Shown in pieces: positions 44,357 through 52,790 of a DNA stretch of 54,028 bases. The number at the start of each line of letters is the position of its first letter. The stretch's first letter is position 1. This DNA comes from JASBSR01 sp963847575 (GTDB lineage Bacteria; Pseudomonadota; Gammaproteobacteria; SZUA-229), in the NCBI GenBank assembly GCA_963847575.1, contig CAWKAL010000028.1, positions 1 through 54,028 of the forward strand, read 5' to 3'. A model generated the notes under the pieces. It saw only the letters and a program-made list of their open reading frames with translations, searched no databases and had not been told where the DNA came from. A program made the position numbers and the translations under genes.

Positions 44357-45055
44357 TCACCGCGATAACGCTGCTAATCTCCAGTAATCTGGATAAATAA
44401 CAACGGCTAAAGCGAATGCCACTAACCAGCAAATGGCGAACGAAAACAGGTCATGACTTAAAAAATGTGCGCCCCTGATTTCCTGCGTGGCAGCGAAAAC
44501 AAGGCCACAGAATATCGGGACATACAATCCATAATAGCGGTATTTACTGCCCATGGCTGACAGCGCGAAGAAAGCAGAAATGTATGCAAAGCCACCGCTT
44601 GAATGCCCGCCTGGAAAAGCATGGCCAACCGAAGCATTCGCAGATACAACATCAAATATTCGTATGTAGGGCTTGTCACCACCAAAGAACTGCAGATCCC
44701 AGGGTGTGTAGATATACGTTGAACTTTTCAACAGGCCAACCAGCAATGGCCCGGCCAGAGCCGCTATAAACATGAACATCAGGTGCTTGCGATAAGGCGC
44801 CAGGCGCGAGTCAACAACGCTGGCAAAAATCGCAAGCAGATTGATAAGCGCACAAAAAACGACGAAATTCCTTCCTCCTGTGTGCAGAACATTGCTGGTA
44901 ATAAACAATGACTGGTAGGGCCACGTACCTGTCGATGTATCATAGAAATTTCCCGCCAGCCATAAATCAATACCCGAGTATTCTGACAACATTGCAAACA
45001 CGATAACAATGAAGGGCACTGAGAGATGAAGCGTGAACAGCCGAGTACTAGTCAT
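44357..45055 (-). CDS. PAP2-family phosphatase-like membrane protein
   Basis: 232 residues with about six membrane helices. The PAP2 motifs are recognisable but altered: LLVGLLKSSTYIYTPWDL where KxxxxxxRP is expected, GHAFPGGHSSGG for PSGH, and EIRGAHFLSHDLFSF for the SRxxxxxHxxxD block, which keeps the catalytic histidine and aspartate. Similar proteins dephosphorylate lipid phosphates or undecaprenyl pyrophosphate at the inner membrane. The 220-base gap to the next gene (45056-45275) holds AT-rich sequence without a clear gene. Confidence 0.8.
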   Translation of the reverse strand: MTSTRLFTLHLSVPFIVIVFAMLSEYSGIDLWLAGNFYDTSTGTWPYQSLFITSNVLHTGGRNFVVFCALINLLAIFASVVDSRLAPYRKHLMFMFIAALAGPLLVGLLKSSTYIYTPWDLQFFGGDKPYIRIFDVVSANASVGHAFPGGHSSGGFAYISAFFALSAMGSKYRYYGLYVPIFCGLVFAATQEIRGAHFLSHDLFSFAICWLVAFALAVVIYPDYWRLAALSR

Positions 45056-45275
45056 AGATATAATTAAGCGCTGATGAAAAGCGCACGAGGATTACGGCGC
45101 CAACCCTGTATAGTCTATACAATTAACTTAAACAGGCCTTAACTACACCAGGTTATCTGAATCTGGCCGGTTTTTAATGCGGCGATATAATTACAAAACC
45201 TGGAGGCATTACTAAAGTTTTGTAAACAGTGCCGACTTAATGCGCCCGGTATCAGCAGTTCAGGTCACGCCGGTT

Positions 45276-46046
45276 TCAGGCGGTCATAACATTTTGCAAA
45301 CTGCCAACGCCTTCAATTTTGACTTCTATCGTTTGACCATCTTCCATGGCGCACGCCCCCAGGCCAGTACCGCAGGCAATCACATCACCGGGCTGCAAGG
45401 TCATGTCCTGTGAAATCATGCTGACGAGTTTATACGGCTGAAACACCATATCGCTCACCGGGTAATGCTGTTTTATGTCACCATCGAGTATGGATTCAAT
45501 CACCAGCTCGTGCGGTTCTATGTCGGTCACAATACCAGGGCCGAACACACCGAAGGTGTCAAAACCCTTGGCCCGCGTCCATTGCTGAAAAGATTTATCC
45601 CGATTGAGAATTTCTTTCGCGGTGACATCATTGACACATGTATAACCCAGAATAAATTCCCCGGCTTCATGCTCGCTAACGGCACTGCAAGGCTTACCAA
45701 TGACAATGCCGAGCTCGCCTTCAAAAAAAACCGGCCCCTGGTACGCGCGGGGTCGTTTGATTGCCTGCTGGTGTCCATTGCATGAATTGGGGGTTTTGAT
45801 GAAGTAAAGCGGTTCAGGTGGAATCGCCCAGCCCTCTTTTTCTGCCCGTGAGTAGAAATTATTCCACAGCGCGATAAATTTTTCGGGCTGGCAGGGAGGC
45901 AGGATCTTTACCTGGTCGAGCACAACAGTTTGCCCAACAGGTTGTGGTTTATTGTAGAGGTCACCACTACATATCTGTATTTTGTCATCCTCAAGCATAC
46001 CGATAGCTATGTCGTCCATATAACTGAATCTTAATAATATTGACAT
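45276..46046 (-). CDS. Fumarylacetoacetate hydrolase family protein
   Basis: 256 residues. The FAH fold is shown by LPPCQPEKFIALWNNF, FFEGELGIVIGKPC (two metal-ligand acids), GYTCVNDVTAKEI, WTRAKGFDTFGVFGPGIVT and a C-terminal LQPGDVIACGTGLGACAMEDGQTIEVKIEGVG. Members cleave or tautomerise small 2-oxo acids such as acylpyruvates and ring-opened aromatics. ATG 46046 (MSILLRFSYMDDIAIG) matches the family start; the frame is open 39 codons further. Divergent from the exporter at 46182. No pathway genes nearby narrow the substrate. Confidence 0.9.
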   Translation of the reverse strand: MSILLRFSYMDDIAIGMLEDDKIQICSGDLYNKPQPVGQTVVLDQVKILPPCQPEKFIALWNNFYSRAEKEGWAIPPEPLYFIKTPNSCNGHQQAIKRPRAYQGPVFFEGELGIVIGKPCSAVSEHEAGEFILGYTCVNDVTAKEILNRDKSFQQWTRAKGFDTFGVFGPGIVTDIEPHELVIESILDGDIKQHYPVSDMVFQPYKLVSMISQDMTLQPGDVIACGTGLGACAMEDGQTIEVKIEGVGSLQNVMTA

Positions 46047-46181
46047 TTCTTTAATTGATTTCCTGTCGTAAATCTGTATCGTTTGAGTCGTGAAGTAAAA
46101 AAGGTTGCCGAAGCAATTAGTTATAACAAACTCTTCGAGCACCTGTTCACATAAATGTAACAAACTGCCGGGCTACTGATT

Positions 46182-46937
46182 ATGCTAGACCTCTTCAGCC
46201 AGGGCGACCTGGTGGCAACCGCCCTGTCGCTGCTGTTTCCTGCCGCTGTTCTTTTTTTCGCTTACCTGATTCGTGGTATTGCCGGCTTTGGTTCTGCGCT
46301 AATCGCCGTACCCCTGCTTACTCTGGTGATGCCCATCACGCTAGTGGTACCGCTGGTAGTTTTCCTCGATTACCTGGGTTCAGCCACACAGGGCGTAAGC
46401 AACAAGGAGCATATCGCGTGGCACGACATCTGGCCACTGCTGCCATTCTCGCTGATCGGTGTTGTCATTTCTTTATACCTGATGGAATCGATAGACCAGC
46501 ACATCCTGACGTTATGCCTGGGTGCCTTTGTAATTCTATTTGCAGTTTACCAGTTGCTGCCGCTCAAATTTGGGCGGGCATCTTCATTGGTGGCGTGTCC
46601 GGCGGGATTTTTCGGCGGTTTTGTCGGCACCTTGTTCGGTACCGGTGGGCCGTTCTATGTCATTTATCTGAATTTGAGACAACTCGACAAAGTCACTTTT
46701 CGCGCAACCTTTGCTGCGCTATTTTTGATTGATGGCGCCATGCGCCTGATAGGTTATTCGGTAAAGGGCTTCTACAATCTCGAAACCTTTTACTACATTT
46801 TGTGTGCGGTCCCCGTCGCCGGGCTAGGCTTGTATTTTGGTGGGAGGATACATACCGCACTGGGCAGGGAAGCTTTTGTCAGGCTGATCAGTGTTCTGCT
46901 GTTGGGGAGCGGCACTGCACTACTTATGAAGGCCTGA
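46182..46937 (+). CDS. TauE/SafE-type anion exporter
   Basis: 251 residues with seven to eight membrane helices. The two half repeats carry the family glycine motifs: YLIRGIAGFGSALIAVPLL near 30-48 and GFFGGFVGTLFGTGGPFYVIYL near 140-165. Members export sulfite, sulfoacetate or other sulfur-containing anions. Sulfur anion export would fit the rhodanese and thioredoxin genes elsewhere in the window, but the substrate is not shown. Confidence 0.88.
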   Translation: MLDLFSQGDLVATALSLLFPAAVLFFAYLIRGIAGFGSALIAVPLLTLVMPITLVVPLVVFLDYLGSATQGVSNKEHIAWHDIWPLLPFSLIGVVISLYLMESIDQHILTLCLGAFVILFAVYQLLPLKFGRASSLVACPAGFFGGFVGTLFGTGGPFYVIYLNLRQLDKVTFRATFAALFLIDGAMRLIGYSVKGFYNLETFYYILCAVPVAGLGLYFGGRIHTALGREAFVRLISVLLLGSGTALLMKA

Positions 46938-47006
46938 CAGAAGCCCCTCGCCTTGCTTTATTATGTTTTATTCTTTGGCGTGTTTAATTTCTGATCCAAC
47001 TGGCTT

Positions 47007-48342
47007 TTATTTGCCGATACAAAAATCAGCAAATATCCTGCCCAGCAAATCATCCGAACTGAACTCGCCGGTAATAGACGACAACACCTGTTGCGCCATG
47101 CGCAGCTCTTCTGCCAGCAATTCACCCGCCTTTAATATTTTCAATGTGTGTTGAGCTTTGTTTATATGCTGCTCAGCCAAAGCAATCGCTTCCAGGTGTC
47201 GCCGGCGTGCAATAAAACGGCCTTCCTGTTGTTGTTCATAACCCATGCAGTGTTTCAAATGCTGTTTTAACAAGTCAATGCCTTCACCTGTTTTAGCTGA
47301 CAGGTAAATATGCGTAACATCATCAAGCGTGTCGATGTGCGGCGTTTGTCCAGACAGATCAATTTTATTGTGTACGCAGGTGAGGGCAGTTACGCCCGGC
47401 CATGGTCTGCGTAGTGTGTTTGTCTGTTGTCGCATCTGCCAGGTAGAGTACGCGATCGGCTTTTTCAATCTCTGCATGCGCGCGCCTGATGCCTTCCTTT
47501 TCTATTATGTCTTCGCTTTCACGCAGGCCCGCGGTGTCGATAATATGTAGCGGCATTCCGTCTATTTGAATATGTTCGCGTAACACATCACGTGTTGTCC
47601 CTGGCACATCGGTAACGATCGCGGATGCGTGTCCGGCGAGTGCATTTAACAAACTGGATTTGCCAGCATTGGGCTTGCCTGCAATCACAACGCTCATACC
47701 GTCTTTTAATAATCGTCCCTGTACTGCGGACTGTTTGATAATGTGTAGCTGTTTTTCAATGCTGTCCAGTTTATTCGCAATGGCACTGTCGGCCAGAAAA
47801 TCAATTTCTTCTTCAGGAAAATCCAGCGCGGATTCAACATGCATGCGCAATTGTATTATTGCTTCTACCAGCGCGTGTATGTGTTCTGAAAAAACGCCTT
47901 GCAGTGAATGCAGCGCGGCTTTGGCTGCTTGCTGGCTTTCGGCTGAAATCAGGTCTGCGATGGCTTCGGCCTGGGCGAGATCAATCTTGTTATTATGAAA
48001 AGCGCGTTCGCTGAATTCGCCGGCACGCGCTGCGCGTGCACCGCATGCAATAGCATTCTGCATCAACATATCCATCACCACCCTGCCACCGTGGCCCTGC
48101 AACTCGAGGACGTCTTCACCAGTAAAAGAATGTGGCGCTTTAAAAAACAATGCAATGCCCTGGTCGATAACATTGTTATCGATATCCATAAAAGTGCTGT
48201 AGTTTGCCTGGCGTGGCTGTGGACACAGACCGAGCATGCGTGTGGCAATGTCTGGGGCGAGGGCACCACTGATTCGTATGATGCCGACACCGCCTGCACC
48301 TGGCGGCGTCGCGATGGCAACAATGGTGTCAGTGTTCAACAT
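47007..48342 (-). CDS. mnmE: tRNA modification GTPase MnmE, frameshifted
   Basis: About 445 residues joined. With MnmG it makes the 5-aminomethyl-type modification on wobble uridine. The first frame starts MLNTDTIVAIATPPGAGGVGIIRISG with the tetrahydrofolate domain, then the G domain: P-loop AGKPNAGKSSLLNAL, switch TDVPGTTRDVL and DTAGLRES. The second frame gives NKIDL, the SAKTG motif and the C-terminal FADFCIGK. The shift lies at about 47390-47402, in a run of GC-rich bases. Order mnmE-yidC-yidD-rnpA-rpmH is standard, and both halves are intact, so a consensus error is likely. Confidence 0.94.
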
Positions 48343-48369
48343 TGCATTGCCTGGCGTTATGAGAAACGA

Positions 48370-50061
48370 TCAGTCGGCGTTTTCTATTCGCCGGGTAATG
48401 ATGTACTGTTGCGTAATCGAGAGCAGGTTATTCACAACCCAGTACAGCACAAGGCCTGACGGGAAGAAGGCAAACATGATGGTGAAAGCAAACGGCATGA
48501 TCTGAAATATTTTCTGTTGCACAGGATCGACTGGCGCAGGATTAAGCTTTTGCTGAACGAACATTGAGACGCCCATAATCACCGGCAGTATAAAATACGG
48601 ATCCATATCTGACAGGTTGGTAATCCACAGTATAAATGGCGCATGTCTCATCTCGACGCTTTCAAGCAATACCCAGTACAAAGAAATAAATACCGGAATC
48701 TGAACCAGTATCGGAAAACACCCACCCATAGGATTGATCTTTTCCCGCTTGTACATTTCCATCATCGCCTTGCTCATCGCCTGGCGATCATCACCAAAGC
48801 GCTCTTTCATCGCCTTGATACGTGGCGCGACCTTGCGCATTTTCGCCATTGAGCGGTAACTCATTTCAGACAGCTTGTAGAACACCGCCTTCACAGTGAT
48901 GGTCAAAAATATGATTGCCCAGCCCCAGTTCGCAAACCAGCCGTGGAAAAAATTGAGCAACCAGAACAGCGGCTTTGCGATAATAGTCAGCACACCATAA
49001 TCAACTGTGAGCTCAAGACCGGGCGCCATTTCTTCGAGTTTGTACTGAAGTTTTGGCCCTGCGACCAGGCGCGTGCTGAAGCTGTCCTGTTCACCCGCCT
49101 GGATAATTTTTGCAGGTGAGCGTGTGCCCAGAACATAGTGTTCTGCTGTTTTAGATTTTCGCGCGTAATAAAGGTTGTCAAAACCGGTTTGTGGAATCCA
49201 CGCGGCAAGAAAATAATGCTGGATCATAGCTAACCAGCCATTGCTCAAGGTGCACCCCTGATTTAAGGTCGCAGCGTTTTTGCAGGTTTCAATGCCGATA
49301 ATATTGCTTAGATTGTTCTCGGCAATATCTTCAAAATCAATTTTTTCGTACTTGATGTCCTGGTTAAAAACCACGCCACCTGTATAGGTGCGGATAAATG
49401 TAGATTCGCTTTCCGAGGGGGGCGGTGTGCGCACCAGTTGCATGTACTGGCTGCCGCTCCAGTCTGCATTGCCCGCGGTAATGTTGTAGTCAACATCAAT
49501 CGCATAATCATTGCGTCGAAAAATAAATGTCTTGGTTACCTGTGTACCGTCATCTGCTTTCCAGTTCAAGGGCACACGAATTTCGTTTTCACCTTCTGCC
49601 AGTCGATAACTGGATTGCTCGGCACTATAAATGGCATTGTGTGTCGGTGCGGTATTCGCTTTGCCTGACACCAGCCCCGACTGCGCAATATGGTAATTAA
49701 CATCTGCATCTGTCAGCAGGTTAAGTTTTTCCAGCGGTTTGTCAGCACTGACTGCGTAATTGCGCAACATCAGTCGCTTCACGTCTCCACCACGCGTGTC
49801 AATTTCAACTTCTACGACATCGGTAACAACCAGAATGCGCTGGCTGCGTGTATCTGGCTGCTTGTCTACTTCGATGGCGGCGGCTGTGCTGGCGGCGATA
49901 TCCGGTTGTGGAATATGGTCGCTGCTTTCAGTAACGGTTTGCGTACTCGCCTGCGGCACTTCGACTACAGGTTTTGGGCCGTAGTCCATTTGCCATTCTG
50001 CCCATAACAGGTAGATAACGAAAAACAGGGTGAAATAAAGCAGTAAGCGATGATTTTCCAT
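48370..50061 (-). CDS. yidC: Membrane protein insertase YidC
   Basis: 563 residues. First helix LLLYFTLFFVIYLLWAEW; then a large periplasmic domain (about 25-345) and five C-terminal helices including FANWGWAIIFLTITVKAVFY, NPMGGCFPILVQIPVFISLYWVL and MPFAFTIMFAFFPSGLVLYWVVNNLLSI. It inserts and folds inner-membrane proteins, alone or with Sec. Its start overlaps the yidD stop by one base. Confidence 0.97.
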   Translation of the reverse strand: MENHRLLLYFTLFFVIYLLWAEWQMDYGPKPVVEVPQASTQTVTESSDHIPQPDIAASTAAAIEVDKQPDTRSQRILVVTDVVEVEIDTRGGDVKRLMLRNYAVSADKPLEKLNLLTDADVNYHIAQSGLVSGKANTAPTHNAIYSAEQSSYRLAEGENEIRVPLNWKADDGTQVTKTFIFRRNDYAIDVDYNITAGNADWSGSQYMQLVRTPPPSESESTFIRTYTGGVVFNQDIKYEKIDFEDIAENNLSNIIGIETCKNAATLNQGCTLSNGWLAMIQHYFLAAWIPQTGFDNLYYARKSKTAEHYVLGTRSPAKIIQAGEQDSFSTRLVAGPKLQYKLEEMAPGLELTVDYGVLTIIAKPLFWLLNFFHGWFANWGWAIIFLTITVKAVFYKLSEMSYRSMAKMRKVAPRIKAMKERFGDDRQAMSKAMMEMYKREKINPMGGCFPILVQIPVFISLYWVLLESVEMRHAPFILWITNLSDMDPYFILPVIMGVSMFVQQKLNPAPVDPVQQKIFQIMPFAFTIMFAFFPSGLVLYWVVNNLLSITQQYIITRRIENAD

Positions 50062-50312
50062 TACTTGCCGGTTCCGCTGTGGTGATGGTTGCAGGTTCGC
50101 TTTTCAGGCACCGGGTCATAGCCGCCTTCGTGCCAGGGGTGGCAGCGCGAAATACGCCTGATCGCTAACCAGCCACCATAGAGTGCACCGTGTTGCTGTA
50201 TTGATTCGCTGGCATAGCAGGAGCATGTCGGCGTGTATCGACACGATGGCGCCATAAACGGGCTGATTGCATATTGATAGATGCGGATAACGGCTAACAG
50301 GAGGATTCGCAT
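50061..50312 (-). CDS. yidD: Membrane protein insertion efficiency factor YidD
   Basis: 83 residues. RIYQYAISPFMAPSCRYTPTCSCYASESIQQHG and RRISRCHPWHEGGYDPVP are the DUF37 signature with conserved cysteines. It overlaps the rnpA end by 19 bases and yidC by one. Confidence 0.96.
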   Translation of the reverse strand: MRILLLAVIRIYQYAISPFMAPSCRYTPTCSCYASESIQQHGALYGGWLAIRRISRCHPWHEGGYDPVPEKRTCNHHHSGTGK

Positions 50313-50653
50313 TTTTGTTTCAATATTCGCCAGTGTTTATCAAGTGACCGAAAGAGAGCCGTGTTTGTTGCTGTTGCACTTTGCTGTCCTGCCATCACCA
50401 CGTAGTCTGCATTAGCAATGACTGTCGAGCAGCGGAAGGTTTCCCGCACGATACGTTTCAGCCGATTGCGCTGCACAGCCAGTTTTGCCTTGCGTTTTGA
50501 TATAGCAAGACCGAGTCTGGGGTGGGTCAGTGTATTGTGTCTGGCAAGTACGGTGAAATAACGATCGCTGGAACGTACCGATTTATCAAAAACCCGATTA
50601 AACTCGGCGGCTTTCAATAATCTGGCACACTTTTGCAAGCGCGCCGCTGGCAT
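50294..50653 (-). CDS. rnpA: Ribonuclease P protein component
   Basis: 119 residues, basic. The RNR motif KLAVQRNRLKRIVRETFR (about 58-75) and RLGLAISKRKAK are characteristic. It binds the RNase P RNA, which cuts tRNA 5' leaders. It follows rpmH after a 15-base gap. Confidence 0.96.
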   Translation of the reverse strand: MPAARLQKCARLLKAAEFNRVFDKSVRSSDRYFTVLARHNTLTHPRLGLAISKRKAKLAVQRNRLKRIVRETFRCSTVIANADYVVMAGQQSATATNTALFRSLDKHWRILKQKCESSC

Positions 50654-50668
50654 GAGTTAAACAGCCTG

Positions 50669-50803
50669 TTAAAGCGCGATACGCTGGCGGCCTTTGGCAC
50701 GGCGTGCCTTGAGCACCTTTCGACCACCCAGGGTGGCACTGCGTGCACGAAAACCGTGTGTTCTTGCACGTTTTATCTTGCTTGGCTGAAATGTTCTTTT
50801 CAT
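50669..50803 (-). CDS. rpmH: 50S ribosomal protein L34
   Basis: 44 residues, read by hand because it is very short: MKRTFQPSKIKRARTHGFRA then a basic tail with GGRKVLKARRAKGR and ending QRIAL. This is a standard L34. It is the first gene of the rpmH-rnpA-yidD-yidC-mnmE operon and is divergent from dnaA. Confidence 0.97.
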   Translation of the reverse strand: MKRTFQPSKIKRARTHGFRARSATLGGRKVLKARRAKGRQRIAL

Positions 50804-51222
50804 CGTTATTAACCTGAATAATCTACGCTGGTTAACCCGCTGCCCGTATTTAATCCCGAACCATCAGACCAGGACTTCACCGTACTGCGAGTTAAAACAA
50901 TTGCTTAGCCTGTGTGCACTTTCACACATGCGGCGAACCGCGCATTTTACGTGCGCTTGCAGCGCGAGTCAAAGTGAAATTTACGATATTTCAACACCTT
51001 GGCACCAGGCGCAACTGCAGCCACTCGGCGGTCGGTGTTTGATTGTGTTTTTATTCTTTAGCCAATGTGGATAAGCAGGTTTAACAGGTATAGAATCAAC
51101 TCCCCCCTGAGCGAGCTACACATGGGTTATTGCACTAGCATTACTTTTCCTGAGCAATCGAACCTGTGCATCGTGACAGGGCATTCTCGTTATATTAATT
51201 ATCTTGTGGAGGCATGGTTGGC
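50804..51222. promoter_or_regulatory. rpmH-dnaA divergent control region with one DnaA box
   Basis: The 419 bases without a gene hold promoters for both operons. TGTGGATAA at 51066-51074 is a perfect DnaA box, about 150 bases before dnaA, consistent with autoregulation. A possible -10 (TATAGAAT, 51089-51096) lies just downstream of it. GGAGG at 51208-51212 is the dnaA ribosome site, 10 bases before GTG 51223. I found no other coding frame. Confidence 0.6.
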
Positions 51223-52593
51223 GTGAGCGCAACACTCTGGCCAAACTGTTTGCAGCGCCTTGAACAGGAGCTGTCAGATCAGCAACTGAACACCTGGATT
51301 CGCCCGCTGCAGGTTCGGGAAGACAATCAGAATATAACCCTGCTTGCACCCAACCGCTTTGTACTTGACTGGGTGAAAAAGAATTTCCAGCAGCAGATTT
51401 CCGGAATCCTGAGTGAAATCAGTGTGAACGGGAATGTCAGCCTGAACCTGGAAATCGGCTCTCAGTACAAAGCTGCCGTGGTTGAAAAACCTGAACCCGT
51501 CCCTGTCAACAGGTCACCTTTTGCCACTGCTTTTCGAAACGAACCCGTGAATGGGCGCGCAGCGGAAAAAATTGAACACAATCTAAACCCGGCATTTACC
51601 TTTGAAAACTTTGTCGAGGGTAAATCCAACCAGCTGGCAAAAGCCGCATCACAGCAGGTAGCAGAAAATCCCGGGACTGCCTACAACCCCTTGTTTCTTT
51701 ATGGCGGTGTTGGCCTGGGCAAAACCCACCTGATGCACGCGGTGGGTAACATGATATTGCAAAACCGGCCTGATGCCCGGGTGGTATACCTGCATTCCGA
51801 ACGTTTTGTCGGTCACATGATCAAGTCGCTGCAACACAATGCGATTGATGCTTTCAAGCAACACTACCGCTCGCTCGATGCCCTGCTGATTGATGATATC
51901 CAGTTTTTTGCCGGCAAAGAACGCTCCCAGGAAGAATTTTTCCATACTTTCAATGCCTTACTGGAAAGCGGTAAGCAGGTGATATTGACCTGTGATCGCT
52001 ACCCCAAGGAAGTTGAAGGTCTTGAAGAGCGCCTGCGTTCGCGTTTTGGCTGGGGTTTACCCGCCTGCGTCGAACCGCCCGAGCTGGAAACCCGCGTTGC
52101 CATTTTGCAGAAAAAAGCCGAAGAATCCATGATTGATTTTCCGAATGAAGTGGCTTTTTTCATCGCCAAACGCATTCGCTCGAATATTCGTGAGCTGGAA
52201 GGTGCCTTACGTCGCGTTATGGCCACGGCTAACTTTACTGGCAAGCCAATCACGCTGGAATTTGCCAAAGAAGCCCTGCGCGACCTTATCGCACTGCAGG
52301 ACCGCACCATTACTATCGACAATATCCAGAAAACCGTCGCCGAGTACTACAAGATCCGTAGCTCGGATTTGCTCTCAAACCGCCGCAGTCGCTCGATCAC
52401 GCGTCCGCGCCAGCTCGCCATGGCACTCTCCAAGGAGCTCACCAATCACAGCCTGCCCGAAATAGGCGAAGCTTTTGGTGGTCGCGACCATACCACCGTG
52501 TTGCACGGCTGTCGCAAAATCGCCGAGCTCAGGGATTCCGATTCGCGTATAAACGAGGATTACAAGAACATGATGCGTATACTCAGCAACTGA
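51223..52593 (+). CDS. dnaA: Chromosomal replication initiator DnaA
   Basis: 456 residues. Domain I (SATLWPNCLQRLEQELSDQQ onward) binds helicase and DiaA-type partners; a short linker follows (about 85-115); AAA+ domain III has Walker A GGVGLGKTH and Walker B LLIDDIQFFAGKERSQEEFFHTFN; domain IV ends with the DnaA signature FGGRDHTTVLHGCRKI. The start is chosen as GTG 51223 because ATG 51214 lies only one base after GGAGG. dnaN should follow but does not. Confidence 0.96.
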   Translation: MSATLWPNCLQRLEQELSDQQLNTWIRPLQVREDNQNITLLAPNRFVLDWVKKNFQQQISGILSEISVNGNVSLNLEIGSQYKAAVVEKPEPVPVNRSPFATAFRNEPVNGRAAEKIEHNLNPAFTFENFVEGKSNQLAKAASQQVAENPGTAYNPLFLYGGVGLGKTHLMHAVGNMILQNRPDARVVYLHSERFVGHMIKSLQHNAIDAFKQHYRSLDALLIDDIQFFAGKERSQEEFFHTFNALLESGKQVILTCDRYPKEVEGLEERLRSRFGWGLPACVEPPELETRVAILQKKAEESMIDFPNEVAFFIAKRIRSNIRELEGALRRVMATANFTGKPITLEFAKEALRDLIALQDRTITIDNIQKTVAEYYKIRSSDLLSNRRSRSITRPRQLAMALSKELTNHSLPEIGEAFGGRDHTTVLHGCRKIAELRDSDSRINEDYKNMMRILSN

Positions 52594-52790
52594 GGCAAAC
52601 TTCGGCGCAGCAAAGGCACTTTTTACAAGCTGTGGATAAAGTGTTGGTCGGCACAGGGATTCATGTAGATGAAACGCAGATTAAATGTTATCCACATACT
52701 GTCGACACGATACAGCCCCTGGACAAGCAGTTATACAGGCAAGCTAAATCAATATAAGTAATTGATATATAAAGAAAAATAAATCCTGTG
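52594..52790. other. Candidate chromosomal origin region
   Basis: Two perfect DnaA boxes lie just after dnaA: TGTGGATAA at 52631-52639 and TTATCCACA at 52688-52696, in opposite orientation. An AT-rich stretch begins at about 52745, with a small palindrome ATCAAT/ATTGAT (52748-52766), and could be an unwinding element. The AT-rich part also encodes the tail of the pilin-like gene. An origin between dnaA and dnaN is common, but two boxes alone are modest proof. Confidence 0.45.

Noticed and set aside
45056..45275. tRNA or small RNA in the gap
   Set aside because: No cloverleaf, T-loop sequence or terminator could be found by eye.
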